Shown here: piece after piece, positions 1 to 8,193 of the stretch | Layout of the letters: each line of letters begins with the position of its first letter | How positions within the stretch are numbered: the stretch's first letter is position 1 | NCBI RefSeq assembly: GCF_040717445.1 | Contig: NZ_JBFEFL010000001.1 | Location: 62,001 to 126,000, forward strand | From: Qipengyuania sp. JC766 | GTDB lineage: Bacteria > Pseudomonadota > Alphaproteobacteria > Sphingomonadales > Sphingomonadaceae | Direction of reading: 5' to 3' | DNA length: 64,000 nt | The notes under the pieces: model-generated | Databases searched by the model: none | What the model saw: the letters and a program-made list of their open reading frames with translations, nothing else | What the model was told of the DNA's origin: nothing | Program-made: the position numbers and the translations under genes

Positions 1-795
1 GCCAGGCTGGAAGAGCTGGGCGTCGAACTGGTGCTGCTCGCGTCGTCCTATCCTTCCGACAGCAGTGCCGACCAGCTGCACGACCTGATGGCGCGACGAA
101 TCACGGCGACACCGCTTCCCGTCATGCTCTATGCCGCAACCGGGCGGCGAGCCTTCCCGGCGCTGGGACCGGAGGGCCAGCCGATCGATGTCTACGACCG
201 GATTGCCGACCTCGAGAATGTCGTCGGGATGAAGATCTCGCAGCCGGTCTCGCTGACGTCGACCGTGCAACTGTGTCAACGTCTCGGTGACCGGATATCG
301 ATGGGGCCCGTCAACCTCGACTTCCTGCCTGCACTCGCGCGAGATTTCGAAATCGCCTGGAGCGGACAGTGGAATGCGGAGGCGGTGCAAACCCCGGAAA
401 AGCAGATCGGAAACCGATGGCTCGCAGCATCTGCAGCGGGTGACATGGAACAGGTCGATACACTCGCGGGTGAAATCCGACCTGCGCTGGCGCACTTCTT
501 CGCGCTGCAGGCACCGGTGATCCGCGCCGGGGGCCATCCCTGGCAGCACAACCGCTATTACCAGTGGCTTGCAGGCGGCAACGGGGGACTGCTTCCCGAC
601 GATCCGCATGCGCCCCAGGGTGCGATCCCCGTACTCGATGCGAAAGCACGCGCCGCAATGCGCGCCGCCTATCGCGCGTCCGGTCTCGAGCCGACCGACG
701 CGCCCGAAGAGCAATTCATCGTCGGCCGGGCGGCGTGGGCACGCGGAGTGCGCGCCTCCGACCTGACCGCTTTGCCGAACTATTCGCCAGATTAG
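1..795 (+). CDS. DapA/N-acetylneuraminate lyase family protein, 5' partial
   Basis: The reading frame is open from base 1, so the true start lies left of the window; the first in-frame GTG (31) is only an internal codon. The visible part is a class I aldolase barrel of the dihydrodipicolinate synthase family. It has the PVMLY strand followed by VVGMKIS, whose Lys (codon 232-234) sits where the Schiff-base lysine lies in this family. Members form or cleave a C-C bond next to a keto acid. The C-terminal part is longer and more divergent than in DapA, so lysine synthesis is unlikely and a catabolic lyase is the better guess. It ends 18 bases before a secreted carboxylesterase and is probably co-transcribed with it. 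Substrate unknown. Confidence 0.75.
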   Translation, partial: ARLEELGVELVLLASSYPSDSSADQLHDLMARRITATPLPVMLYAATGRRAFPALGPEGQPIDVYDRIADLENVVGMKISQPVSLTSTVQLCQRLGDRISMGPVNLDFLPALARDFEIAWSGQWNAEAVQTPEKQIGNRWLAASAAGDMEQVDTLAGEIRPALAHFFALQAPVIRAGGHPWQHNRYYQWLAGGNGGLLPDDPHAPQGAIPVLDAKARAAMRAAYRASGLEPTDAPEEQFIVGRAAWARGVRASDLTALPNYSPD

Positions 796-813
796 GACAT
801 CAGGGAGAGGAAA

Positions 814-2439
814 ATGACGATACGCACACTCTGGATGGTTCTTGCCGCCGCCGGTACGCTCGGGCTTGGCGCATGCGTGACAACCGAAAACGGCGTCCCG
901 ACGTCCGTGTCCGAAGCCGCGCCCGTACTCCAGACGGACTTTGGCCCGGTTGCCGGATCGCGCGAAGGCGCGACCGGCTCGGTGAACGTTTTCCGCGGTG
1001 TTCGCTACGCGGCATCGACCGAGGGGATGCGTTTCCAACGTGCAGTCGACCCGCAGCCCTGGGTGCAGCCAGCCGCGGCGACCGCGTTCGGAAGCGAATG
1101 TCCGCAGCGACCGATGGGCGAGGTACCGGTTTTCCAATCGTGGGAGAATTCGGTCGGGACGAGCGAGGATTGCCTGTTCCTCAACGTCTGGACCCGGGGC
1201 CTCGGCGATGGAATGAAGCGTCCGATCATGGTCTGGCTGCACGGTGGCGGCTACGTAACTGGCTCCGGATCCAGCAATGGATACGATGGATCGCGGCTGG
1301 CGGAGCGCGGCGACGTGGTCGTCGTCACGCTCAACCATCGGCTCAATTCTCTCGGCTATTCCTATCTCGGCGATCTGACCGACGATCCGCGCTATGCTGA
1401 CAGCGGCAACGTTGGCAGCCTCGATATCGTGAAGGCCCTGGAATGGGTGCGCGACCATGCGGACGAGATCGGCGGGGATGCCGACAATGTGACGATCTTC
1501 GGCGAGTCCGGTGGGGCCGCAAAGGTGTCCACCCTGATGGGCATGGAGGACGCGCGGGGCCTGTTCCACCGCGCAATTGCGCAATCCGGTTCGATGTCGC
1601 TTGCGGGGTTCACGCCCCGTGTCGCCACGCCCTTGGCGAAAGACCTGATGAACACCGCCGGCGTATCGAGCGTCGACGAACTGGCAGCGATGCCGATCGA
1701 CGAACTGGTCGATGCGATGATGGAATCGCGCACGAAAGGCGCGTTCTATCGCCCGGTGGTCGACGGCCGCTCCCTCAAGCGCCAGCCCTATACGCCCGAC
1801 GCTACCCCGCTTTCAGCCGATATCCCGCTGCTGGTCGGTACCAACAACAATGAAATGCGATTGCAGGGCGGGCTCGGCAGTCCGGAGAACTTCACGCTGA
1901 CGTGGGAAGAGCTTCCCGCGAAGCTGGAAGCCTTCACCGGCGATGCGGATGTGGAGGAGATCATCACCGGCATGCGCGCGGCGCATCCGGATTACGATGC
2001 CAGCGACGTGTTCTTCCAGGTCGCCACCTTCCGTAACTATCGCGGCACGGCGCTGCTGCAGGCGGAGCGCAAGAGCGAGCAGAGCGCGCCTGTCTACATG
2101 TACCGGCTCGACTGGAAGACCCCGGTCGAAAGCGGAAGGCTGGAGACCCCGCACGCGCTCGACATCGCTTTCGTGTTCGACAATGTCGCGCGCTCCACGA
2201 GCTTCACGGGGCCCGAAACGGCAGAGACCAGGCGTATGGCGGACCTGATGGCCGATGCGTGGATATCCTTTGCCCGCACCGGCAACCCCAACACGGCCGC
2301 CTTGCCGCAATGGCCGGCCTACGACACGCAAGGTCGGGCGACGATGATCTTCGATCTCGATCCGCAAGTCGTGAACGACCCCGATGGCGAGGAGCGCGTG
2401 CTGCTGCAGCGCCTCCTGCCGGAAGGGCGTGGCCTGTGA
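814..2439 (+). CDS. Type B carboxylesterase, lipoprotein
   Basis: 541-residue alpha/beta hydrolase of the carboxylesterase type B family, which hydrolyses carboxylic esters. The N-terminus is a lipoprotein signal with lipobox LGAC (Cys about 21), so it is probably membrane-anchored outside the cytoplasm. The oxyanion-hole motif HGGGY starts at residue 143, the nucleophile is Ser232 in GESGG, and the likely catalytic His is His447 in PHALD. An RBS-like GGGAGAGG precedes the ATG. Its stop overlaps the start of a second esterase (GTGA), which implies translational coupling. By eye it resembles the 536-residue esterase at 14375 closely (shared SEDCLFLNVWT, NHRLN and GNVG-LD blocks), so the two look like paralogs. 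Substrate unknown. Confidence 0.9.
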   Translation: MTIRTLWMVLAAAGTLGLGACVTTENGVPTSVSEAAPVLQTDFGPVAGSREGATGSVNVFRGVRYAASTEGMRFQRAVDPQPWVQPAAATAFGSECPQRPMGEVPVFQSWENSVGTSEDCLFLNVWTRGLGDGMKRPIMVWLHGGGYVTGSGSSNGYDGSRLAERGDVVVVTLNHRLNSLGYSYLGDLTDDPRYADSGNVGSLDIVKALEWVRDHADEIGGDADNVTIFGESGGAAKVSTLMGMEDARGLFHRAIAQSGSMSLAGFTPRVATPLAKDLMNTAGVSSVDELAAMPIDELVDAMMESRTKGAFYRPVVDGRSLKRQPYTPDATPLSADIPLLVGTNNNEMRLQGGLGSPENFTLTWEELPAKLEAFTGDADVEEIITGMRAAHPDYDASDVFFQVATFRNYRGTALLQAERKSEQSAPVYMYRLDWKTPVESGRLETPHALDIAFVFDNVARSTSFTGPETAETRRMADLMADAWISFARTGNPNTAALPQWPAYDTQGRATMIFDLDPQVVNDPDGEERVLLQRLLPEGRGL

Positions 2440-3845
2440 GGCGGCCCTGTATCCTGATCGGCGCGCTTGCCCTTTCCGCTTGCGCCACAACCGGTGACGT
2501 CGGTGCCGATCCGGTGGTGCGAACAACATCGGGAGCGTTGGAGGGATCGCTTGAAGACGACGCCCTAGTCTTCCGGGGCGTGCCCTACGCCAAGCCTCCG
2601 TTTGGCGATCTGCGTTGGCGCGCGCCGGAGCCGATCGTTTGGGACGGGGTGAAGCCGGCGAAGAGCTTCGGCCCTGCCTGCCTGCAGCCGGTGAACGATG
2701 ACGGATCGCCCAATCCCGGTGGTTATGCCGGCCCCGTGTCCGAAGATTGCCTGAGGCTCAATATCTGGGCCCCGTCGGGTGCCCGCAAGGCGCCGGTGAT
2801 GGTCTGGCTGTTCGGGGGCGGCGGCGTGGTCGGTTCGGGCAATCTTCCGACCTATCACGGCGATGCCTTTGCGCGCGACGGCGTGATGCTGGTGACGATC
2901 GATTATCGCCTCGGCGGGCTGGGCGGCTGGGCGCATCCCGCACTGAGTGCGGAAAAAGGGGATGGTCCGAACGCGAACTACGCGCTGATGGACGCCATCG
3001 CGGCGTTGCGCTGGGTAAAGGAGAATGCCGAGAGGTTCGGAGGCGATCCCGGCAACGTCACGCTTTTCGGCGAAAGTGCCGGCGCGACGATGACGGCCAA
3101 TCTCGTGACGTCGCCCTTGGCCGAAGGTCTGTTTCAGAAAGCGATCTTCCAGTCGACCGGATCGCTGCCGACGCCCGGCACTCCGCTTGCACAGGCGGAG
3201 GCACGTGGCGAGGCGTCCGCGGCGGCACTGGGTCTGCCCAATGCGACCGCCGAGCAGCTTCGTGCCCTGCCGGCAGAACGCTTCCTGTCCGATCGCGCCG
3301 CCGCCTTCGGCTTGCGCACGATCATCGACGGGACGGTGAAAACCGCTTCCATCATGGAAACCTTCGAAGCCGGGCAGGAACACGACGTGCTGCTGATGCT
3401 GGGCACCAATTCGGACGAAGGGCGGCTGGTCGGCACGCAGCGGATCGCCGAACTGGCCGAAACCGGCACGCCCGTGTTCCAGTATTTTTTCGACTACGTG
3501 CCCGAAGCCTTGCGAGAGCGCGATCCCAACGGCGCACCGCATGCGGGCGAACTGCCCTTCGTATTCGAAACTCTGGCGACCTACCAGTTGCTGCCGCAGG
3601 GTCCGAGTGCAGAGGATACGCGCGTCGCATCGCTGGTGCATTCCTGCTGGGTTGCGTTCGCCAAGGCCGACACCGCCGCCACCCGGCTCGATTGCGGCGG
3701 CGACTTTACCTGGCCGGCGCGGAGCAAGAGCAACGACCATGCGGTCGCCTGGCTGGGGGCGCAGCCGCGTATTGTGCCGGCCGATACGCTACGGTCGCCG
3801 CCCAACGGTGCTGAGCCCGGACGGACGTGGCGGGACGAGGACTGA
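2436..3845 (+). CDS. Type B carboxylesterase, lipoprotein, atypical oxyanion motif
   Basis: 469 residues from a GTG that overlaps the preceding stop, with GGAAGG at 2421-2426 as a well-placed ribosome binding site. A lipobox (LSAC) near residue 16 marks a lipoprotein; the frame extends upstream but that part lies inside the previous gene. The nucleophile is Ser214 in GESAGA and the probable catalytic His is His369 in PHAGE. The usual HGGG oxyanion motif reads FGGGG here, an odd substitution at a conserved position. It resembles the 472-residue esterase at 9809 more than its direct neighbour (shared YRLG, HPAL and NYAL-DA blocks). Probably acts with the first esterase on a common substrate in the periplasm. 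Confidence 0.86.
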   Translation: MRRPCILIGALALSACATTGDVGADPVVRTTSGALEGSLEDDALVFRGVPYAKPPFGDLRWRAPEPIVWDGVKPAKSFGPACLQPVNDDGSPNPGGYAGPVSEDCLRLNIWAPSGARKAPVMVWLFGGGGVVGSGNLPTYHGDAFARDGVMLVTIDYRLGGLGGWAHPALSAEKGDGPNANYALMDAIAALRWVKENAERFGGDPGNVTLFGESAGATMTANLVTSPLAEGLFQKAIFQSTGSLPTPGTPLAQAEARGEASAAALGLPNATAEQLRALPAERFLSDRAAAFGLRTIIDGTVKTASIMETFEAGQEHDVLLMLGTNSDEGRLVGTQRIAELAETGTPVFQYFFDYVPEALRERDPNGAPHAGELPFVFETLATYQLLPQGPSAEDTRVASLVHSCWVAFAKADTAATRLDCGGDFTWPARSKSNDHAVAWLGAQPRIVPADTLRSPPNGAEPGRTWRDED

Positions 3846-3850
3846 GAACC

Positions 3851-3872
3851 AAAATCCCGCCTATGCGGCGGG
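3851..3872 (-). terminator. Rho-independent terminator after the VOC gene
   Basis: On the minus strand a CCCGCC/GGCGGG stem with a five-base loop is followed directly by ATTTT. It overlaps the stop codon of the VOC gene and lies just past the end of the convergent esterase, so it may act in both directions, with the T run on the minus-strand side. Confidence 0.6.
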
Positions 3873-4262
3873 AGCCGCCTCGCCCATTTGCATAATCTCG
3901 ACCTCGTGGCCTTCAGGCGTATGAACGAAGGCGATCCTCGCCGGCCCGAAATTCACGGTCTCGCCTTTCTGCGTGGCTCCTGCAGCCAGCGCCCGGGCCA
4001 GGTCGGCATCGAGATCGCGAGAGATCATGCCGATGGGGCCATAGCCGTTGCCGGTTTCTATCGCGCGGCCGTCCTTCCAGTGAAACAGGACGATCGTGGT
4101 CGCCCCCTGCGCGCCCGTCATCATGTGTTCGCGAAACCCGGGCGTATCGACCGTATCGGCATGCGTCAGATCGAAACCTTTTTCGAAAAAGGCGGTCGCC
4201 GCATCGATGTCCGCGACGGTCAGTTTGACGAAAGCGAAGCGGGCTGGCCCGGTCGTGCTCAC
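3861..4262 (-). CDS. VOC/glyoxalase-fold protein
   Basis: 133-residue single vicinal-oxygen-chelate protein. The first beta-alpha-beta unit begins RFAFVKLTVADIDAATAFF, and the second half ends with the typical PEGHEVEIMQ strand. Family members include lyases, isomerases and dioxygenases that bind a metal through His/Glu, and also binding proteins. Its ATG overlaps the stop of the upstream thioesterase (ATGA), so the two are translated as one unit. The neighbourhood suggests a CoA-ester or small carbonyl substrate, but this cannot be decided from sequence. Confidence 0.8.
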   Translation of the reverse strand: MSTTGPARFAFVKLTVADIDAATAFFEKGFDLTHADTVDTPGFREHMMTGAQGATTIVLFHWKDGRAIETGNGYGPIGMISRDLDADLARALAAGATQKGETVNFGPARIAFVHTPEGHEVEIMQMGEAAPAA

Positions 4263-5194
4263 ATTGGTTCCTTTCGATCAGGGCTTTTGGCGGGGTCCTT
4301 GGGACGCATCAGGCTTTCCTGCGCGACGCTGGCGACCATGCGACCGTCAAGGCTGAAGAAATGTCCCCGATTCAGGCCGCGCGCAGCACCTGCCCATGGG
4401 CTTTCGGTGGCGAACAGGTGCCATTTGTCGAAGTCCGGCGTGTCGTGAAACCACACGGCGTGGTCGAGGGATGCGGCCTGTATCCGGTCGCTGCCCGGAC
4501 GGATTCCGTGCGGCAGCAGCGCATTGCGCAGGAACATCATGTCCGATGCATAGCCCAGCAGCGCACGCTGAAAAGCGGGGTCGGCATTCGCAGGGTCGCG
4601 CATCCGCATCCAGACCGCAGTTCGCGCCTCGCGTCCTTCCGAACCGAACAGCAGGCCGGGGTCGACCGGCACGATCTCGATCGGGCGTTTCTGCAGTCGT
4701 TCCACGATCGGAGCGCTTCGCGCGCCACTATTGCCCGCGCGCCATTCTTGCAGGCCGGCCAGCGCTGCATCGATATCGAGCGGGAAGGGCGCCGGGCTTT
4801 CATGCTCATAGCCTTTCTCCGCGATGTGGCACGACACGGTCATCGTGAAGATCAGCGTATCGCCCTGCATGCCGTCGACCCGCCGGACCGCGAAGCTCCG
4901 CCCCGACGAAAGCTGGGTCACGCCGTACCGCACCGGATGCGCGCTCGATCCGGCTTTCAGGAAATGCGCATGGAGCGAATGGGGCAGGCGCCCCTCCGCC
5001 TCCATTTCCGACGCGGCCAGAAGCGCCTGGGCGATGGCATGGCCGCCGAACAGGCGGGGACCCATCGCGGGACCGGACCTGCCTTCGAAAGTTGCGGCAT
5101 CGATCCTGTCGACCGCAAGGATTTTCGCAAGATCGGTGATGCCTTCCCTCCCGTGGCGTACATACCCGATATTCAGCGAACTTGCAGAAGGCAA
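4259..5194 (-). CDS. tesB: Acyl-CoA thioesterase II (TesB-like)
   Basis: 311-residue double-hotdog thioesterase that releases free CoA from acyl-CoA. N-terminal hotdog: FGGHAIAQAL and LHAHFLKAGS, both characteristic of TesB. C-terminal hotdog: SLDHAVWFHD, ESPWAGAARG and SVAQES, which carry the Asp, Thr/Ser and Gln positions expected at the TesB active site. The start is taken as TTG with AGGA five bases upstream, but other starts are possible because the frame stays open further upstream. It heads a two-gene unit with the VOC gene and is transcribed away from the amidohydrolase gene across a promoter region with an inverted repeat (5248-5278). Confidence 0.86.
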   Translation of the reverse strand: MPSASSLNIGYVRHGREGITDLAKILAVDRIDAATFEGRSGPAMGPRLFGGHAIAQALLAASEMEAEGRLPHSLHAHFLKAGSSAHPVRYGVTQLSSGRSFAVRRVDGMQGDTLIFTMTVSCHIAEKGYEHESPAPFPLDIDAALAGLQEWRAGNSGARSAPIVERLQKRPIEIVPVDPGLLFGSEGREARTAVWMRMRDPANADPAFQRALLGYASDMMFLRNALLPHGIRPGSDRIQAASLDHAVWFHDTPDFDKWHLFATESPWAGAARGLNRGHFFSLDGRMVASVAQESLMRPKDPAKSPDRKEPM

Positions 5195-5247
5195 GCCGAT
5201 CCTAGAATTGGCGACAGACTTCGATTTGCAAGATCGTTCCCATGAAT

Positions 5248-5278
5248 GGTTGACAATGTAACAACTAGTGTGACAACC
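5248..5278. promoter_or_regulatory. Imperfect inverted repeat in divergent promoter region
   Basis: GGTTG and CAACC arms bracket a 31-base element containing TTGACA on one side and TGTGACAA on the other. It lies between the divergent tesB and amidohydrolase genes, where a TetR-type or similar operator is expected. TTGACA could also be a -35 box, but I see no convincing -10 at the right distance. Confidence 0.4.
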
Positions 5279-5304
5279 TCTTTGAGAAATTCATGGAGAG
5301 ACCG

Positions 5305-6483
5305 ATGACCTACACAAGGGGCCGCGTCGTGAACGACGCCGATTCGCACACGATGGAAACGCAGGACTGGCTCGCGCCCTTCCTGGAAGGCGAATACAAG
5401 GAGATGTATTCGCAGGTGTATTCCAAGCGGGAAGGCGGCGAGAAGATCGTCCAGATGATCGACGCCGCGAAGGCTCGCAAGAACGATCCGGAGGCGCGGG
5501 CAAAGGCGCTCGCGAACCCCATCGAAGGTGCCAAGGGCTGGCTTGGCTATGGCGGTTTCGACAAGGACGAACGGGTCGAGGCGCTCGACTGGCTTGGCTT
5601 CGAACGCCAGCTCGTCTTTCCGACTTTCGGTCTCGCCGCCATCACCCGGGCACCGAGCGACGACCAGCGCTACGCGGCCGCATCCGCGCTCAACAAGGCG
5701 CAGCAGGATTTTTGCGATGCCGATCCGCGCATGGATTGCGTCGCATTCACGCCCCTCGACGATGCGGAGCGGGGACTGGCCGAAGCGAAACGGGCCGTTG
5801 AGGCCGGTGCGAAAGCGGTGATGTTCAGCGCGGGTCCTGCGGGCGACAAGAGCCCCGGCCATCCCGATCTGGACCCGTTCTGGCAGTATCTGGAGGACAA
5901 CAAGATCCCCTTCATGCTGCATATCGGGCCGGGCACGAAAACCCAGCCGAGCAAGTTCAAGAACAACGGGCGCGAGCGTGCGGCCGACTTGCATGGCGGT
6001 GGCGAGAACCTGCGGTTCCCCGATTTCATGTGCCTGTGGTATGCCCCGCAGGAATTCCTCACCGCGATGGTCTATGACGGCGTGTTCCAGCGCTTCCCGG
6101 ACCTGCGTGGCGGCGTGATCGAGAGCGGGGCGGGCTGGGTGCCCGAATTCCTGCGAATGCTCGACCACGGCTGGTACTCGTTCAACAAGACCGACCAGTA
6201 CCTGAAGGACATGGACCTGATGCCTTCGGAGTACATCAAGCGCGCGGTCCGCTTCACGCCGTTCCCGAACGAGGACGTGGGTCACATGATCCGCGACTCC
6301 GCGCCCGAGCTTTACCTGTTTTCCAGCGACTATCCGCATCCGGAAGGCACGAAGGATCCGTTCGGCAAGTTCGAGACCTCGCTCGAAGGTTTCGACGAGG
6401 AGGTGAAGGACATGTTCTACCGCACCAATTACGATCACATGATGCACCGCGAGAGCGAGGCGCTCGCACAAGCGGCCGAATAG
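5305..6483 (+). CDS. Amidohydrolase (amidohydrolase_2 type metal-dependent hydrolase)
   Basis: 392 residues from the ATG at 5305, chosen over the ATG at 5293 because GGAGAG lies just upstream of the former. It is a TIM-barrel metal hydrolase or decarboxylase of the amidohydrolase_2 group. The N-terminal metal site is DADSH, a mid-protein histidine sits in FMLHIGPG, and the C-terminal metal Asp is in the hallmark SSDYPHPEG. Relatives act on aromatic carboxylates or cyclic amides or lactones; the exact reaction is not readable here. A strong terminator follows at once, so it is monocistronic or the last gene of its unit. Confidence 0.85.
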   Translation: MTYTRGRVVNDADSHTMETQDWLAPFLEGEYKEMYSQVYSKREGGEKIVQMIDAAKARKNDPEARAKALANPIEGAKGWLGYGGFDKDERVEALDWLGFERQLVFPTFGLAAITRAPSDDQRYAAASALNKAQQDFCDADPRMDCVAFTPLDDAERGLAEAKRAVEAGAKAVMFSAGPAGDKSPGHPDLDPFWQYLEDNKIPFMLHIGPGTKTQPSKFKNNGRERAADLHGGGENLRFPDFMCLWYAPQEFLTAMVYDGVFQRFPDLRGGVIESGAGWVPEFLRMLDHGWYSFNKTDQYLKDMDLMPSEYIKRAVRFTPFPNEDVGHMIRDSAPELYLFSSDYPHPEGTKDPFGKFETSLEGFDEEVKDMFYRTNYDHMMHRESEALAQAAE

Positions 6484-6519
6484 CCTTTCCGACGCAAGCT
6501 CACCCTCGAGGAGACTGAC

Positions 6520-6551
6520 GGGGAGCATCCGGTGGATGCTCCCCCTTTTTT
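6520..6551 (+). terminator. Rho-independent terminator after the amidohydrolase gene
   Basis: An 11-base-pair stem (GGGGAGCATCC with GGATGCTCCCC) closes a three-base GGT loop and is followed by a run of six T. It is the clearest intrinsic terminator in the window and separates the amidohydrolase from the convergent MmgE/PrpD gene. Confidence 0.9.
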
Positions 6552-6558
6552 GGCCCTG

Positions 6559-8061
6559 TCAGGTGGTTTCGAAGCGCATCAGATCGATGATCGGGTCGAC
6601 GGTTCCGGCGCTGTCCAGGCCGTCACACAAGGCGACCAGGCGATCGGCCTTTTCCTTGCCCAGCACGGGCTCGACCAGTTCGTGCGCCTTTTCCTCCACT
6701 TCGGATTTGGAGAGCGGGTGGGTGGGAAAGCCGGGCACATAGGCCACGTATCGCTCCTCGCGCGTGCCGTCCTTGCGAAGGAGAGTGACTCGCGCGCTTT
6801 CCGTGCGATCCTCGCCTTCCCCCATTTCCTGCGCTTCGTCGCGTATCACGGCCACCCGGTGCGCGAAGGCCTTTGCCGCTTCGTCGGTCGCCTGCCGCTC
6901 GAGCGATTGCGCGGACACGAAATCGAGATGCCCGTCGAGCATGATGATCGCCGCGAGATAGGGGATGTTGAGCGCGGGCATGTTCGCCCGCTCGAATGTC
7001 GCGGCCTCGCCGGGCATGGCCACCGTGATGCGTTCGACTTCGCCGGGCATCACCGTCCCGCGCAGGTCGAGCAGGGCGCGCACGGCGGGCTGGGTCGGCC
7101 CGCCGACGGGGTAGCGCTTCATCGCCGCGAGCGACAATTCGTAGTCCTCGTGCAACCCCTCGACCAGCGAGGCGTGGTTCGCGCCTTCGCCCTGGAAGGC
7201 GCGCCAGCGGAACCACGCATTCTCGTTGTCGAAGCTGGCGGGTACGCCGGTGAAGCCCAGCTTCGCCATCTGCGCTGCCTGCATCCCGTTGCGCGCGCCC
7301 ATCCCGCCGAAGACGAACGCCTTTTCCACGTGCCGCACGTCCAGCAGCCATTGCCAGGACCCGGACGCCTGCTGCGCGCAATAGGCCAGCATATGATCCA
7401 CCTGTTCCGCCGTGAGGCCCATCATCGCCGCCGCCGCGGCCGCCGCGCCGAACGTCGGCGCCACGCCGTGATTGGCGAGACCGGCGTAATAGAGGTTGCG
7501 CGTGCCGATCGCCTTCGGAAGCCTTCCCGCGATCTCGTATCCCGCGGTAACCGCGCCGACCAGTTCCGCACCGCTGCGCCCGTTGAGCCGCGCCGTTTCC
7601 AGCGCGGTCGGAACGATGGCGGGGCCGGGCTGGACATAGGCCGACGGTATGAAGTCGTTGATCTCGGCCGCATGCGCGGTCATCGCCGAGGCGAATACGG
7701 CATCGGTCGCAGAGGCGGTCAGGTGCGAGGCGAGGATCGGGCTACCGCCTTGGGGCGACATGGCGGCGGCGTAGCTCCGGCCCAGCCTCGCAGCTTCGAG
7801 CGAGTGGCACGCCACGATCGAGGCCAGCGTATCGAGAATGTGGAGCCGGGCCCGCTCGCGGATCGCGGCCGGGATCGCATGGCTCGCCGCCCCGGCGATG
7901 TATCCGGTCAGTTCAGGCGTGATCGTGCGCCACTGCTCCGGCGAAGCCGTCGCGGTTCCCCCGGCAGCCTGCCCGGCTGCCAGTGCCGGCCTGGTGACTG
8001 CCAGCGCGCTCGCCGCCGTCCCCGCCTTGATCAACCCGCGTCGCGTCATGCCAGTACCCAT
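6559..8061 (-). CDS. MmgE/PrpD family protein with twin-arginine signal
   Basis: 500 residues; the ATG at 8061 has GGAG seven bases upstream. Residues 5-11 read TRRGLIK, a twin-arginine motif, followed by an Ala-rich hydrophobic stretch and an AxA-type cleavage site near residue 29. The rest is the MmgE/PrpD fold: the all-helical domain begins RERARLHILDTLASIVACHS, and SATDAVFASAMTAHAAEINDF and the GYEIAGRLPKAIG region follow. Characterised members (2-methylcitrate dehydratase, aconitate decarboxylase) dehydrate or decarboxylate tricarboxylates and are cytoplasmic, so an exported copy is unusual. It diverges from a TetR gene that probably controls it. Substrate unknown. Confidence 0.84.
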   Translation of the reverse strand: MGTGMTRRGLIKAGTAASALAVTRPALAAGQAAGGTATASPEQWRTITPELTGYIAGAASHAIPAAIRERARLHILDTLASIVACHSLEAARLGRSYAAAMSPQGGSPILASHLTASATDAVFASAMTAHAAEINDFIPSAYVQPGPAIVPTALETARLNGRSGAELVGAVTAGYEIAGRLPKAIGTRNLYYAGLANHGVAPTFGAAAAAAAMMGLTAEQVDHMLAYCAQQASGSWQWLLDVRHVEKAFVFGGMGARNGMQAAQMAKLGFTGVPASFDNENAWFRWRAFQGEGANHASLVEGLHEDYELSLAAMKRYPVGGPTQPAVRALLDLRGTVMPGEVERITVAMPGEAATFERANMPALNIPYLAAIIMLDGHLDFVSAQSLERQATDEAAKAFAHRVAVIRDEAQEMGEGEDRTESARVTLLRKDGTREERYVAYVPGFPTHPLSKSEVEEKAHELVEPVLGKEKADRLVALCDGLDSAGTVDPIIDLMRFETT

Positions 8062-8102
8062 CCGGTTTCTCCATCCTCATGCATATCGGGGGTGGCCGGC
8101 AG

Positions 8103-8117
8103 TTGTCTGACAGTCAA
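8103..8117. promoter_or_regulatory. Imperfect palindrome between MmgE/PrpD and TetR genes
   Basis: TTGTCTGACAGTCAA matches its reverse complement at 12 of 15 positions. It lies in the 132-base gap between two divergent genes, one of which encodes a TetR repressor, the usual place for an autoregulated operator. Confidence 0.4.
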
Positions 8118-8193
8118 ACCAATAGTGATATTGGCGGGGGATCCGGCGCCGGGCGATCTTGCCAACGGGGCAGGGGCGCTGCACAGCGGGCCA

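Noticed and set aside
6532-8193. In-frame extension upstream of the TetR gene at 8194
   Set aside because: Opposite the MmgE/PrpD gene; only the last 197 codons look like a protein.
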